Positions 33,722 through 42,253 of a stretch of 64,000 nucleotides of DNA are shown piece by piece. Positions within the stretch are counted from its first letter, which is position 1; every line of letters starts with the position of its first letter. The stretch is from contig NZ_JAUTAH010000001.1 of NCBI RefSeq assembly GCF_030818545.1, positions 1,741,001 through 1,805,000 of the forward strand, written 5' to 3'. The DNA is from Brevundimonas sp. SORGH_AS_0993 (lineage in GTDB: Bacteria; Pseudomonadota; Alphaproteobacteria; Caulobacterales; Caulobacteraceae). The notes beneath the pieces were generated by a model that did not search any database, was not told where the DNA came from, and saw nothing but the letters and a program-made list of their open reading frames with translations. The translations under genes were made by a program, and so were the position numbers.

Positions 33722-34642
33722 GTGCCGCATTCCCCCGCCACACCCTCGGCGTCCTCGCCCACCCATCGCCTGGCCCTGGCCGTGGTGACGCAGCCCGAGC
33801 GCGCGCCCAATCCCTTCATGGCCGCGCCCGCTGGCGCGCGAGAGGAGGCGATGCGGTTCCTGCTGCAGACGGGGGCCGACGCCGGGGTTCGCCTGATCGC
33901 GACCCGGCCCGAAGGCGACGGCGAACGTCTCCTGGGCCAGGCCTGGCCCTTCCCCTCCCCCTTCCAGGTCACGGTTCGCACCGTGCCGCTGAGCGAGGGG
34001 CTGGACCGGATCGAGGCGCGGGCGCGTCGATCCCTGGAACGGATGGGTCTGCCGCGCGGCGAGGCGCTTCTGGTCTCGAACGCCGCCGAACTGGCGGGCG
34101 CCGAGGGCCGCGCCCTGTGGGACCGGCTGCGCAGCCTGAAGGACAGGGGGCTGTTCCGCGCCATCGGTTTCTGCGCCGCCGTCGAGGACGGCCCGGCGCT
34201 TCTGGCCCGGCGGCTGGAGGCGGACGTGGTCCAGGTGCCGTGCAGCCTTCTGGATCAGCGCGCCGCCCAGGACGGGGTTCTGGAAGCCATCGCCGAAGCC
34301 GGCGCGGCGGTTCATCTGTCGTCCGTTTTCGCCGGCGGCGTCCTGTTCGCGGGCGGAGAGGATCTGCCGCCCGAACTGGCCGACCACGCCCAGGCCCTGT
34401 CGCGCACCCGTCGGCGTCTGGCGGAACGGCGGTGCGACCCCATGCAGGCGGCCCTGGGCTATGCGCTTTCGCTGAAGGGCGTGGACAAGGTGGTGGCCAG
34501 CGTCGCCTCGGCCGCCGAACTGCGCGCGATCCTGGCCGCCGCCCACGCCCCCTGCCCGGACCTGGACTGGGCGTCCCTGGCGCTGGAGGCGCCGGCGGCC
34601 CTGACCGCCGGCGCCCGCGCCCGGATCAGTAGCGCAGCTTGA
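33722..34642 (+). CDS. Degenerate aldo/keto reductase-like protein
   Basis: 306 residues from a GTG (a TTG at 33701 would add seven; neither has a good ribosome site). The barrel pattern is recognisable (GVRLI, LERMGLPRGEALLVSN, DRGLFRAIGF, ADVVQVPCSLLDQRA, GVDKVVASVASAAELRAIL), matching the AKR family. The catalytic Asp-Tyr-Lys-His tetrad is gone: where homologues read LLDTAPAYG this has LIATRPEGDG, the TKTLP lysine is TVRTVP, and the histidine position is LLVSN. It is probably a non-catalytic relative. It overlaps btuB at the 3' end by 17 bases. Confidence 0.75.
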   Translation: MPHSPATPSASSPTHRLALAVVTQPERAPNPFMAAPAGAREEAMRFLLQTGADAGVRLIATRPEGDGERLLGQAWPFPSPFQVTVRTVPLSEGLDRIEARARRSLERMGLPRGEALLVSNAAELAGAEGRALWDRLRSLKDRGLFRAIGFCAAVEDGPALLARRLEADVVQVPCSLLDQRAAQDGVLEAIAEAGAAVHLSSVFAGGVLFAGGEDLPPELADHAQALSRTRRRLAERRCDPMQAALGYALSLKGVDKVVASVASAAELRAILAAAHAPCPDLDWASLALEAPAALTAGARARISSAA

Positions 34643-36464
34643 TGCCGACGTAGCCGGACCGGCCCGGCTCGCCGTAACCGAACACCTGCTGATAGTGTTC
34701 GTCGGCCAGGTTCTCGATCCGCGCCGTCAGGGTGACGGAATCCGTCAGCGCATAGGCGGCGTTCAGATTGGCCGTGACGAAGCCCTTGCGGACCACGGTG
34801 GAGAAGCCGCCGGAATCGTCCTGATCGCCTTCCGCGCGAACCGTCAGGGCGCCGGACAGGCGATCCCCCGTCCAGCCCAGGGTCGCCGAACCGGCATGCT
34901 CGGGCACGCGCAGCAGGCGCGCGCCCGTCGTGCGATCCTCGGCGTCGGTCCAGGCATAGGCCAGGGTCAGGTCGAAACCGCCGCCCAAGAGAGCGCGGCC
35001 TTCCAGCTCGAACCCGTCCGACCGCGTCTTGGCCACATTGATGTAGCGGCCGGCCGAATAGGTGATCTGGTCCTCCACGTTCAGGCGATACAGGGTCGCG
35101 CGGCCGTCGAAGCGGCCGTCGGCCGAGGCCCAGCCCAGGGCCACTTCGACGCTGTCGGCCGTTTCCGGCTTCAGCTCGGGCCAGGGCAGCGGCGCATAGC
35201 AGTAGTCGCAGACCGCCTGGCTGACCGTCGGCGCCTTGAAGCCCGTGCCATAGGCGCCCGAAAGGATGAAGCCGCCGGACAGGGCATAGGCCGCCGACAC
35301 CCGCCCCGTCGTCTTGGAGCCGAAGTGGTCGGTGTCGTCGTAACGCAGGCCGCCGGTCAGGTTCAGCGCGCCGACGTCGTATTTGGCCACGCCGAACACC
35401 GAGGTGATCGACAGGTCGCGCGACCGGCCCGACGACAGAGCCGCCGAGGCCTCGTTGCGCTCGACGCCGAAGGCGTAATCCACGTCCTGCGTCTTGCCGT
35501 CCGCCTGCCAGCGATAGGCCTGACGGTCGCCGCTGAAGGTCGAGCCGAAGCCGCCGCTGTAGGAGGTGCGGTCCAGGTCCGAGGCCGAGACGCTGAACTG
35601 ATGGTTCAGGCCGAACGCCTGGGCCGTCACCCGGCCATAGCCGGACCACTGCTCGCTGTTCTGGGTGTCATTGGTGTCGGCCAGGGCGTAGGTCGGCGCC
35701 GGGAAGCCGTCGATGTCGGCCTTGGACTTGTTCCAGCGCACGGCGCCGTCGACCTTGACCGCATCGGACAGGGCGTAGCGGCCCTTGGCGCCCAGGGTCG
35801 TGCTGCGGAAACCGTCGGCCTCCGGATTGCCGTTCGCCTTGTCCGCGGCCGAAATCCCGTCGGTCTGGAAGCGCGAAACATAGGCGTTGAAGGCGTAGGT
35901 GTCGTTGGCGACGCCCGCCGACACCCGGCCCCGCACGGTCGAGAAGCTCCCGGCCTCGGCCTCGGCGCGCAGGCCGTCGATCTCCCGGGTCGTGAAGGCG
36001 ATCACGCCGCCGATGGCGTCCGAACCCCACAGCGACGACTGCGGGCCGCTGAGGACCTCGATGCGCTCGATGTCCGCTAGTTCGAAACTGGAGAAGTCAT
36101 AGGCGCCGTTCGGCTCGGCCGCATCGTTGACCGGCGCGCCGTCCACCAGAACCAGGGTCTTGCCCGGCCCGGCGCCGCGCATCCGCACCTGGGCGACACC
36201 CCCAAAGGCGCCGGTGCGCGTCACCGACAGGCCCGGCACGTCGGCCAGGATGTCGGCGGCGAAGATTGCGCCGCGCTGTTCGATGGTCTTGCCGTCGATG
36301 ACGCGGGCGCCGGGCGTGTCGGCGACGATGGCCGGCAGGCGGGTGGCGGTGACGACGACTTCGTCTAGCTGGGTCGCGTCGCCAGAATCGGCGGGGGCGG
36401 CGAAGGCGGGCGCGGCGAAGGCGGCGGCGATAGACGCCGTCGAAAGAAGAATGGAACGCTTCAT
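34626..36464 (-). CDS. btuB: TonB-dependent vitamin B12 receptor BtuB
   Basis: Outer-membrane cobalamin transporter, 612 residues. A signal peptide to about AFA (23) is followed by a TonB-box-like QLDEVVVTATR (32-42), the plug (PGLSVTRTGAFGGVAQVRMRGA, then LSGPQSSLWGSDAIGGVIA) and a 22-strand barrel ending in the aromatic YVGIKLRY. The upstream cobalamin riboswitch identifies the substrate. No btuFCD or cobalamin synthesis gene is adjacent. Confidence 0.92.
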   Translation of the reverse strand: MKRSILLSTASIAAAFAAPAFAAPADSGDATQLDEVVVTATRLPAIVADTPGARVIDGKTIEQRGAIFAADILADVPGLSVTRTGAFGGVAQVRMRGAGPGKTLVLVDGAPVNDAAEPNGAYDFSSFELADIERIEVLSGPQSSLWGSDAIGGVIAFTTREIDGLRAEAEAGSFSTVRGRVSAGVANDTYAFNAYVSRFQTDGISAADKANGNPEADGFRSTTLGAKGRYALSDAVKVDGAVRWNKSKADIDGFPAPTYALADTNDTQNSEQWSGYGRVTAQAFGLNHQFSVSASDLDRTSYSGGFGSTFSGDRQAYRWQADGKTQDVDYAFGVERNEASAALSSGRSRDLSITSVFGVAKYDVGALNLTGGLRYDDTDHFGSKTTGRVSAAYALSGGFILSGAYGTGFKAPTVSQAVCDYCYAPLPWPELKPETADSVEVALGWASADGRFDGRATLYRLNVEDQITYSAGRYINVAKTRSDGFELEGRALLGGGFDLTLAYAWTDAEDRTTGARLLRVPEHAGSATLGWTGDRLSGALTVRAEGDQDDSGGFSTVVRKGFVTANLNAAYALTDSVTLTARIENLADEHYQQVFGYGEPGRSGYVGIKLRY

Positions 36465-36614
36465 TTGAGCGAGATCCCCGTTTCCGGTCCCGCGAATGCG
36501 CGCGAGAGACCGTCATGAGCGAACCGACCCGCCGGACCTCAAGGGTCCGGGCGGCGCAAGGTCGGGTCGCTGCGACGAGAAGAGTCCCCGCGCCCCTGCC
36601 TGGTCCCGGACAGC

Positions 36615-36790
36615 GACGAGCGACGTTGGCGGCCAGGTCTCCTGGCTTGCGGGTCGTAAACCGCCGTCCTCGCCTTCCCAGTCACCCAGTGGCGCCGAGG
36701 TCGTCTGACCCCGGACGGACGACGCTCTCGCCGCCTACAGTTGCGGGCACAGCCACGGCGTCACACCGTGTTCCCTAAACCGCCTGACGC
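36615..36790 (-). promoter_or_regulatory. Cobalamin (AdoCbl) riboswitch of btuB
   Basis: On the minus strand the region contains the riboswitch landmarks in order: GGGAACACGGTG near 36780, GCCCGCAACTG near 36740-36750, GCCACTGGGTGACTGGGAAGGC near 36675-36695 and the B12 box AGCCAGGAGACCTGGC at about 36632-36648. The remaining 150 bases to btuB include a GC-rich inverted repeat (CCGGACC/GGTCCGG around 36534-36551) that could be the ribosome-site or terminator switch. Ends are approximate. This accounts for the 370-base gap 36465-36834. Confidence 0.92.
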
Positions 36791-36834
36791 GGCCTATCGC
36801 AGGGGCCAGCTTCCCGGACAAGAGCCTTGCCGTT

Positions 36835-37527
36835 TCACGGCGCCCATGACGGCGTGTTTGTGGCTTCCGGGCGACGACGACCCTGCGCGATCAGGGCGGT
36901 CTGCAACGGCTCTATACGGCCGATCACGCTCAGATAAAGCAGCGTCGAAATCACTTGAGCCAACATTCCAGCCGCCGAGACGATGTCGGTGATTACTACC
37001 TGACTCGCAGTCGCGGCCGATCGCTCCATCGCCGACCCAGCGATCGCCAAGGCGCTCGTGAGCAGGTGCGCCGCCCACCACCATCTCAGGCGGACCGGGT
37101 CCTTCAGCGGCTTCCAGCGATCCGGTTGCAACGCCGCACGCCAGACCTCGCTGATGACGGCGAAAGGCTTGAAAAGAGCGGCGAAGGGAATGAACCACCA
37201 CCAGATCGCCCATTGCGGCGTATTCTCCAATCCCCGCGAAAAGACGTGAGCATTGGCGTTTGAGCGATAGCTCCATTTCAGGGCAAGAAATCCGGCGACC
37301 AGCCCGACAGGCAACAGCGCCAACCCTGAACACATCAACAGAAGATCGGCGACCTGCGCCCCTTCTAGAAGATCGAACGATCCTACATAAGCTCCTGGAT
37401 CGTAGCGGGACGCGACGGCGGCGTGGAGACCATAGCCCAAGGCGCAACCAGCGCTGGCGACGATATTGATCGCCAAAGTGATCCGCAGCGCTTTGGTCAG
37501 CTTTCGGATCGGGCGGGCTTCGGTCAT
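36835..37527 (-). CDS. DUF4328-family membrane protein
   Basis: 230 residues with about six helices, the family pattern FLALKWSYRSNANAH, WWFIPFAALFKPFAVISEVWRA and WWWAAHLL. AAGGAAG lies about 8 bases before ATG 37527; the 10-residue extension from 37557 is not needed. Base composition is lower than the neighbours (34 G+C of 60 in 37201-37260), which may mark an acquired gene. Function unknown. Confidence 0.82.
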   Translation of the reverse strand: MTEARPIRKLTKALRITLAINIVASAGCALGYGLHAAVASRYDPGAYVGSFDLLEGAQVADLLLMCSGLALLPVGLVAGFLALKWSYRSNANAHVFSRGLENTPQWAIWWWFIPFAALFKPFAVISEVWRAALQPDRWKPLKDPVRLRWWWAAHLLTSALAIAGSAMERSAATASQVVITDIVSAAGMLAQVISTLLYLSVIGRIEPLQTALIAQGRRRPEATNTPSWAP

Positions 37528-37637
37528 TGCCGATCTTCCTTCACCTTGAGGGGTCAAAGCAAAGCTAGACAGGCAGGCGCCGACACGCCAGCAAATTGCT
37601 TGAGCCTGGAAGCGGCTTCCGTCACTTTCCGCGCCAC

Positions 37638-40319
37638 ATGAACGCGCCCGTCTCCCATCCCCCCGAAATCGCCGCCTCGCTGGAGGGCGCGACGCCGTTC
37701 ATGGCGCAATATCTGACGGCCAAGGCGGGCCAGCCGGACGCCATCCTCTTCTTCCGCATGGGCGATTTCTACGAGCTGTTCTTCAAGGACGCCGAGGTCG
37801 CGGCGGCCGCGCTGGGCATCACCCTGACCAAGCGCGGCAAGCATCAGGGCGAGGACATCCCCATGGCCGGGGTGCCGGTCCATGCGATGGAGGGCTATCT
37901 GGCCCGGCTGATCCGCATCGGCCACAAGGTCGCCATCTGCGAACAGCTGGAAGACCCCGCCGAGGCCAAGAAGCGCGGCGGCAAGGCGGTGGTCCAGCGC
38001 GGCGTGGTCCGGGTCGTCACCCCCGGCACCCTGACCGAGGACAGCCTGCTGGACGCGCGCGGCGCCAACCGGCTGGCGGCGGTCGCGGTGCGAAAGGGTC
38101 GGGCCGCCGTCGCCGTGGTGGAACTGTCGTCCGGCGCGGTCGACAGCGTCGCCTGCGCCATCGAGGATTTGGGCGCGGCCCTGGCCGCCTTCCGCCCGTC
38201 CGAAGTCCTCGTCACCGACCGGATGTATTCGGACGAGGCGACCCGCGATGCGCTGGATGGCTCGGGCGGTGTGGTCCAGGCGCTCGCCGGCGCCATCGCG
38301 GAACCCCAGGCCGCCCGCGCCCGCGTCGAACGGCTGTACGGCGTCTCGGCGCTCGACGGTTTCGGCACCTTCGAGGAAGCCGAGGTCTCTGCGCTTGGCC
38401 TGATCGCCGCCTATCTGGAGACCACCCAGGCGGGCAAGGTTCCCGCCCTGGCCCCGCCCCGCCGTCTGGGCGAAAGCGGCTTTTTGGCCATCGACCCGGC
38501 GACCCGCGCCAGTCTTGAGATCGACCGCACCCAGCGCGGCGAGCGGGAAGGCTCGCTTCTGGCCTGCATCGACCGCACCGTGACCTCGGGCGGGGCCCGC
38601 GCCCTGGCCGAACGCATCGCCCGGCCCCTGCGCGATCCGCTCTCCATCAACGAACAGCTCGATGCCGTCGAATGGCTCTTGGAGCGCCGCGACCTGCGTC
38701 GCGATCTGCGCGAGGCGCTGAAGGCGTCGTCGGACATCGCCCGCGCCGTCGGACGACTGGCGCTGGGTCGGGGCGGCCCGCGCGACCTGGCGGCCGTGCG
38801 CACCGGCCTGTCGATCGCCGAGGGCGTCGCCGGTCTGTTCGTCGGTCAGGTCGATCCTCTGACCGGCCAGCCGCGCCGCATCGCCCTGGCGCTGGACCGC
38901 CTGACCCTTTCGCCCGACGTCTCGCGGCTGAAGGCCGACCTGATCGACGGCCTGGTGGACGAGCCGTCGCACCTGGCCCGCGACGGCGGCTTCGTGCGCC
39001 CCGACTATCGCCCCGAACTGGATGCCGCCCGCACCCTGCGCGACGACAGCCGCCGCGTCGTCGCCGATCTGGAAGCCCGCGCCGTCGCCGAGTCCGGCGT
39101 GCCGTTCAAGATCAAGCACAACGCCGTCCTCGGTTATTTCCTCGAAACCAGCGCCAAGGCCGCCGAATCCTTACTCCGCGCCGGACCCGACAGCCCCTTC
39201 ATTCACCGCCAGACACTCGCCAATCAGGTCCGCTTCACTACCGTCGAACTGTCGGAACTGGACGCCAAGATCAGCCAGGCCGGCCACCGGGCCCTGGCCA
39301 TCGAGGCCGAGACCTTCGAGACCTGGCGGCGCGAGGTCGCAGCCCTGGCCCAGCCGCTTCAGGCGGTCGCCGAAGCCCTGGCCGAACTGGACGCCCACGC
39401 CGCCCTCGCCGAATGGGCGCAGGAGGTCGGCGCCGTCCGCCCCGCCGTGGACGACACCCTGACCTTCTGCGTCGAGGCCGGCCGCCATCCCGTCGTCGAG
39501 GCGGCGGTCAAGGCGCAAGGCGCGCCCTACACTCCGAACAACGCCCGGCTGGACGGGTCGGGCCAGGACGGATCGCGCCTCGCCATCGTCACCGGCCCGA
39601 ACATGGCGGGTAAATCGACCTTCCTGCGCCAGAACGCGCTTCTGGTCATTCTGGCCCAGGCCGGCGCCTTCGTGCCTGCCCGCGCGATGCGGCTGGGCGT
39701 GGTGGACCGGCTGTTCAGCCGCGTCGGCGCAGGCGACGACCTGGCGCGCGGCCGCTCCACCTTCATGATGGAGATGGTCGAGACGGCCGCCATCCTGACC
39801 CAGGCCACGCCCAAGAGCTTCGTCGTGCTGGACGAGATCGGGCGCGGCACCGCCACCTACGACGGTCTGGCAATCGCCTGGGCCACGGCCGAGGCCCTGC
39901 ACGAGACCAATCGCGCCCGCACCCTGTTCGCCACCCACTATCACGAACTGGCCCAGTTGGAGACGCGGCTGGACCACGTCTGCAACCTGTCGATGGTGGC
40001 CAAGGAGTGGAACGGCGATCTGGTCTTCCTGCACGAGGCGGCGCCCGGCGCGGCCGACCGCTCCTATGGCGTGCAGGTGGCCAAGCTGGCGGGCGTGCCG
40101 ACATCCGTGGTCGCCCGCGCCCGTTCGGTGCTGGAGCGTCTGGAAGGCGAAAAGGCCGCCGCCGCCCGCCTGGACGACCTGCCCCTGTTCGCCGTCGCCG
40201 AGCCGGAACCCGTGCGCGGCCCCTCGCCTCTGGAACTGGCGTTCCGCGACGTCGATCCCGACGACCTGACCCCGCGCGAGGCGCTGGAGGCGCTCTATCG
40301 GCTGAAGGCGCTGCTCTAG
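37638..40319 (+). CDS. mutS: DNA mismatch repair protein MutS
   Basis: 893-residue mismatch-recognition ATPase. The N-terminal mismatch domain has FFRMGDFYELFFKDA (Phe and Glu of the F-x-E motif) and TKRGKHQGEDIPMAGVP; the C-terminal ATPase has Walker A GPNMAGKSTFLRQ, SRVGAGDDLARGRSTFMMEM, DEIGRGTATYDG and ATHYHEL. ATG 37638 is the family start; an in-frame 37596 codon adds an unlikely 14 residues. The last bases overlap the phasin stop on the other strand. No mutL is nearby. Confidence 0.96.
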   Translation: MNAPVSHPPEIAASLEGATPFMAQYLTAKAGQPDAILFFRMGDFYELFFKDAEVAAAALGITLTKRGKHQGEDIPMAGVPVHAMEGYLARLIRIGHKVAICEQLEDPAEAKKRGGKAVVQRGVVRVVTPGTLTEDSLLDARGANRLAAVAVRKGRAAVAVVELSSGAVDSVACAIEDLGAALAAFRPSEVLVTDRMYSDEATRDALDGSGGVVQALAGAIAEPQAARARVERLYGVSALDGFGTFEEAEVSALGLIAAYLETTQAGKVPALAPPRRLGESGFLAIDPATRASLEIDRTQRGEREGSLLACIDRTVTSGGARALAERIARPLRDPLSINEQLDAVEWLLERRDLRRDLREALKASSDIARAVGRLALGRGGPRDLAAVRTGLSIAEGVAGLFVGQVDPLTGQPRRIALALDRLTLSPDVSRLKADLIDGLVDEPSHLARDGGFVRPDYRPELDAARTLRDDSRRVVADLEARAVAESGVPFKIKHNAVLGYFLETSAKAAESLLRAGPDSPFIHRQTLANQVRFTTVELSELDAKISQAGHRALAIEAETFETWRREVAALAQPLQAVAEALAELDAHAALAEWAQEVGAVRPAVDDTLTFCVEAGRHPVVEAAVKAQGAPYTPNNARLDGSGQDGSRLAIVTGPNMAGKSTFLRQNALLVILAQAGAFVPARAMRLGVVDRLFSRVGAGDDLARGRSTFMMEMVETAAILTQATPKSFVVLDEIGRGTATYDGLAIAWATAEALHETNRARTLFATHYHELAQLETRLDHVCNLSMVAKEWNGDLVFLHEAAPGAADRSYGVQVAKLAGVPTSVVARARSVLERLEGEKAAAARLDDLPLFAVAEPEPVRGPSPLELAFRDVDPDDLTPREALEALYRLKALL

Positions 40320-40774
40320 GACTGTTTACGCAGCCGCCGGGCGTTGGCCGTCGCCGTCCTGTGGATGGGGGCCACGGCCTCGGCCTGGGCCTTCATCAGG
40401 GCCGCGTTGAGGGCCAGGGCCTGACCCGCCGCCCGGCCCCACCAGCCGGCCATGTAGCGCAGCTGGACCTCGGCCGCCGTCGCGGCGTCGCCCGCCGTCA
40501 TCATCGCCTCCGCCGCATCCAGGGCCTTGGCCCCTTCGTCCAGCGCCGCCTGGCCCAGCCGCCGGCCGATGACGCCCGCGCTGGCCGCCAGGGCGGCCGC
40601 CGAGGCCGCCGCCGCCTCGGCCTTCTCCGTGCCCATCAGGGACAGTTCGACCAGATCCTGACCCTGGGGGTTGGTCAGGTCCAGCGCCATGCGGGTGGTG
40701 CGCGCGGCGATCACCTCGGCCGAGGCGGCCAACAGTTCGGCGCCGACGACGGCGGGATCGCGCCGGCGGGTCAG
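40316..40774 (-). CDS. Phasin-family protein (PHA granule-associated)
   Basis: Coats polyhydroxyalkanoate granules. About 152 alanine-rich residues: helical stretches AELLAASAEVIAARTTRMA, then DLTNPQGQDLVELSLMGTEKAEAAAASAAALAAS, and the LRYMAGWWGRAAGQALALNAALMKAQAEAVAPIHRTATANARRL end typical of Caulobacteraceae phasins. No ATG or GTG precedes the first family-like residues; a CTG at 40774 overlaps the creatininase TGA (CTGA). A TTG at 40732 or the ATG at 40690 are alternatives. The stop is certain, the start is not. PhaZ lies 15 kb downstream. Confidence 0.7.
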   Translation of the reverse strand: MTRRRDPAVVGAELLAASAEVIAARTTRMALDLTNPQGQDLVELSLMGTEKAEAAAASAAALAASAGVIGRRLGQAALDEGAKALDAAEAMMTAGDAATAAEVQLRYMAGWWGRAAGQALALNAALMKAQAEAVAPIHRTATANARRLRKQS

Positions 40775-41581
40775 GGCCGGACCTCGGCGGCGAAGCCGGC
40801 CACGTCGCGCAGCAGGGCCGGCGCTGCGGCGTCGATGATCCGCCGGCCCTTCTCGGGACTGGCCTGGGCCGGGTCCGAGCCGATCCGCCCGTCGGGGAAG
40901 CGCGCGCGATAGTCCAGGGCGTCGCGGATCGGCCCGTTCGGCGCGATCTGCGGGCTGTACGGCGCAGACTTCAGGTGGTCGGGATAGGCCGCCTGGGTCA
41001 CGGCGATCTCGGACGGGGTGGCGTGCATGCCGTGGCCCGTCGGGAACAGGCTGTTGCACAGGCCCGTCACGCCCGGCAGGTCCCACCAGTTCCGCAGCTT
41101 CAGCACGAAGGGCGGCGCGTTCTCCTGCTCTAGCGCACGTTGCGCGGCGTCGTGCTGCCTGAGGGGGCCGCCACGGAAGCTCCATTCGGCGTAGATCTCG
41201 GCGAAGGTCGCCTCGATGGTGGCGACGTTCCCGCCGTGGCCGTTCAGGAAGTAGATCCGCTCGAACCCGTGCCGGCTCAGCGACGAGACCCAGTCGGTGA
41301 TGGCGCTCATGAAGGTCGAGGGACGCAGGGAGATGGTGCCGGCGAAGGCCAGGTGATGCTGGGCCATGCCGATGTTGAAGGTCGGGGCGACCGTCAGGGC
41401 CTCGTCCGCCCGCTCGGCGGCGTGGGCGATGATCTCCGGGCACATCCAGTCGGTGCCCAGAAGCCCCGTCGGCCCGTGCTGCTCGTTGGAGCCGATGGGC
41501 ACCCACCACCGTCCTGGCCAGCGGCGTGTCGGCGGCCAGACGCGCCTCGATCTCGGGCCAGGCGGAAAGGTGGATCAGCAT
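40771..41581 (-). pseudogene. Creatininase-family amidohydrolase with a one-base frameshift
   Basis: The family N terminus MLIHLSAWPEIEARL reads from ATG 41581, then an extra C in the run 41502-41504 shifts the frame. The rest (PIGSNEQHGP, TFNIGMAQHHLAF, FLNGHGGN, PTGHGMHATPSE) reads from 41502 in another frame. Removing one base restores TVVVPIGSNEQHGP, a perfect family match. All metal-binding motifs are otherwise intact, so the lesion is recent or a sequencing error in a short C run. It follows tetR by 39 bases. A GTG at 41502 could restart translation in principle. Confidence 0.75.
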
Positions 41582-41620
41582 GGGTGCATTCTCGCGGAGA
41601 CCTGTGGCGGCGACGACCGA

Positions 41621-42253
41621 CTATGCGCTGGAAGCCGCCGTCGAAGCGACAGAAACCTTGGGGCCATAGGCGGCCAGGAACAGACGCGCGGCGTTGCGGG
41701 CGCGGCGGGCGCGACGCGCCGCGTCCAGTTGCGGGGCGTTCAGCATGGCGCGCAGATGGCCGTGGCCCAGCACCATGCCGGTGAACATCTCGGCCGCGTC
41801 GTCGGGATCGGCCACGTCCAACCGTCCGGCGCGGGTCTGATCCGCCAGCCAGGCCGACAGAAGGTTCAGACTGCGCAGCGGCCCGCCCTCATAGACCGCT
41901 TGGGCGATGTCGGGGGCCTCCGCCGACATCAGCACCACCCCTCGTATCGAACTGGTCTTGTCGGGATGGCAGATCCGCTCCAGCAGGCTGAGGGCCAGGG
42001 CCTCCAGCACCTGGGCCGGTTCGCCAGCTTCCTTCAGGGGCGCGACGATGGCGTCCGCCCGCTGGTTGGCCAGGGCGCGGGCGATCTCGGCCTTTGAGGC
42101 GAAGCGGTTGTAGAGGGTCTGTTTCGCCACCCCGGCGACGCGGGCGATCTCCTCCATCGACACCGCCATCCCCTTGTCCGCGAACAGGGTGCCGGCGGCG
42201 TCCAGCACCGCCTGGCGCTTGCGTTCGTCGATCTGGCCCTGCCGGCGCGCCAT
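41621..42253 (-). CDS. TetR-family transcriptional regulator
   Basis: 210 residues; the N-terminal HTH reads AVLDAAGTLFADKGMAVSMEEIARVAGVAKQTLYNRFASKAEI (about 14-57), followed by a TetR_C domain with LSLLERI and VVLMSAEAPDIAQAVYEGG features of the AefR/AcrR type. It lies downstream of emrA-emrB in the same transcript, its ATG overlapping the emrB stop (TGATG), and probably represses the operon via the inverted repeats at 45013-45042. Confidence 0.9.
   Translation of the reverse strand: MARRQGQIDERKRQAVLDAAGTLFADKGMAVSMEEIARVAGVAKQTLYNRFASKAEIARALANQRADAIVAPLKEAGEPAQVLEALALSLLERICHPDKTSSIRGVVLMSAEAPDIAQAVYEGGPLRSLNLLSAWLADQTRAGRLDVADPDDAAEMFTGMVLGHGHLRAMLNAPQLDAARRARRARNAARLFLAAYGPKVSVASTAASSA

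Noticed and set aside
36496..36778. Short open frames in the btuB leader
   Set aside because: They overlap the conserved cobalamin riboswitch, which explains the conservation.
37554..39119. 521-codon open frame opposite mutS
   Set aside because: High G+C makes long antisense frames; mutS motifs are continuous on the other strand and this frame has no recognisable domain.
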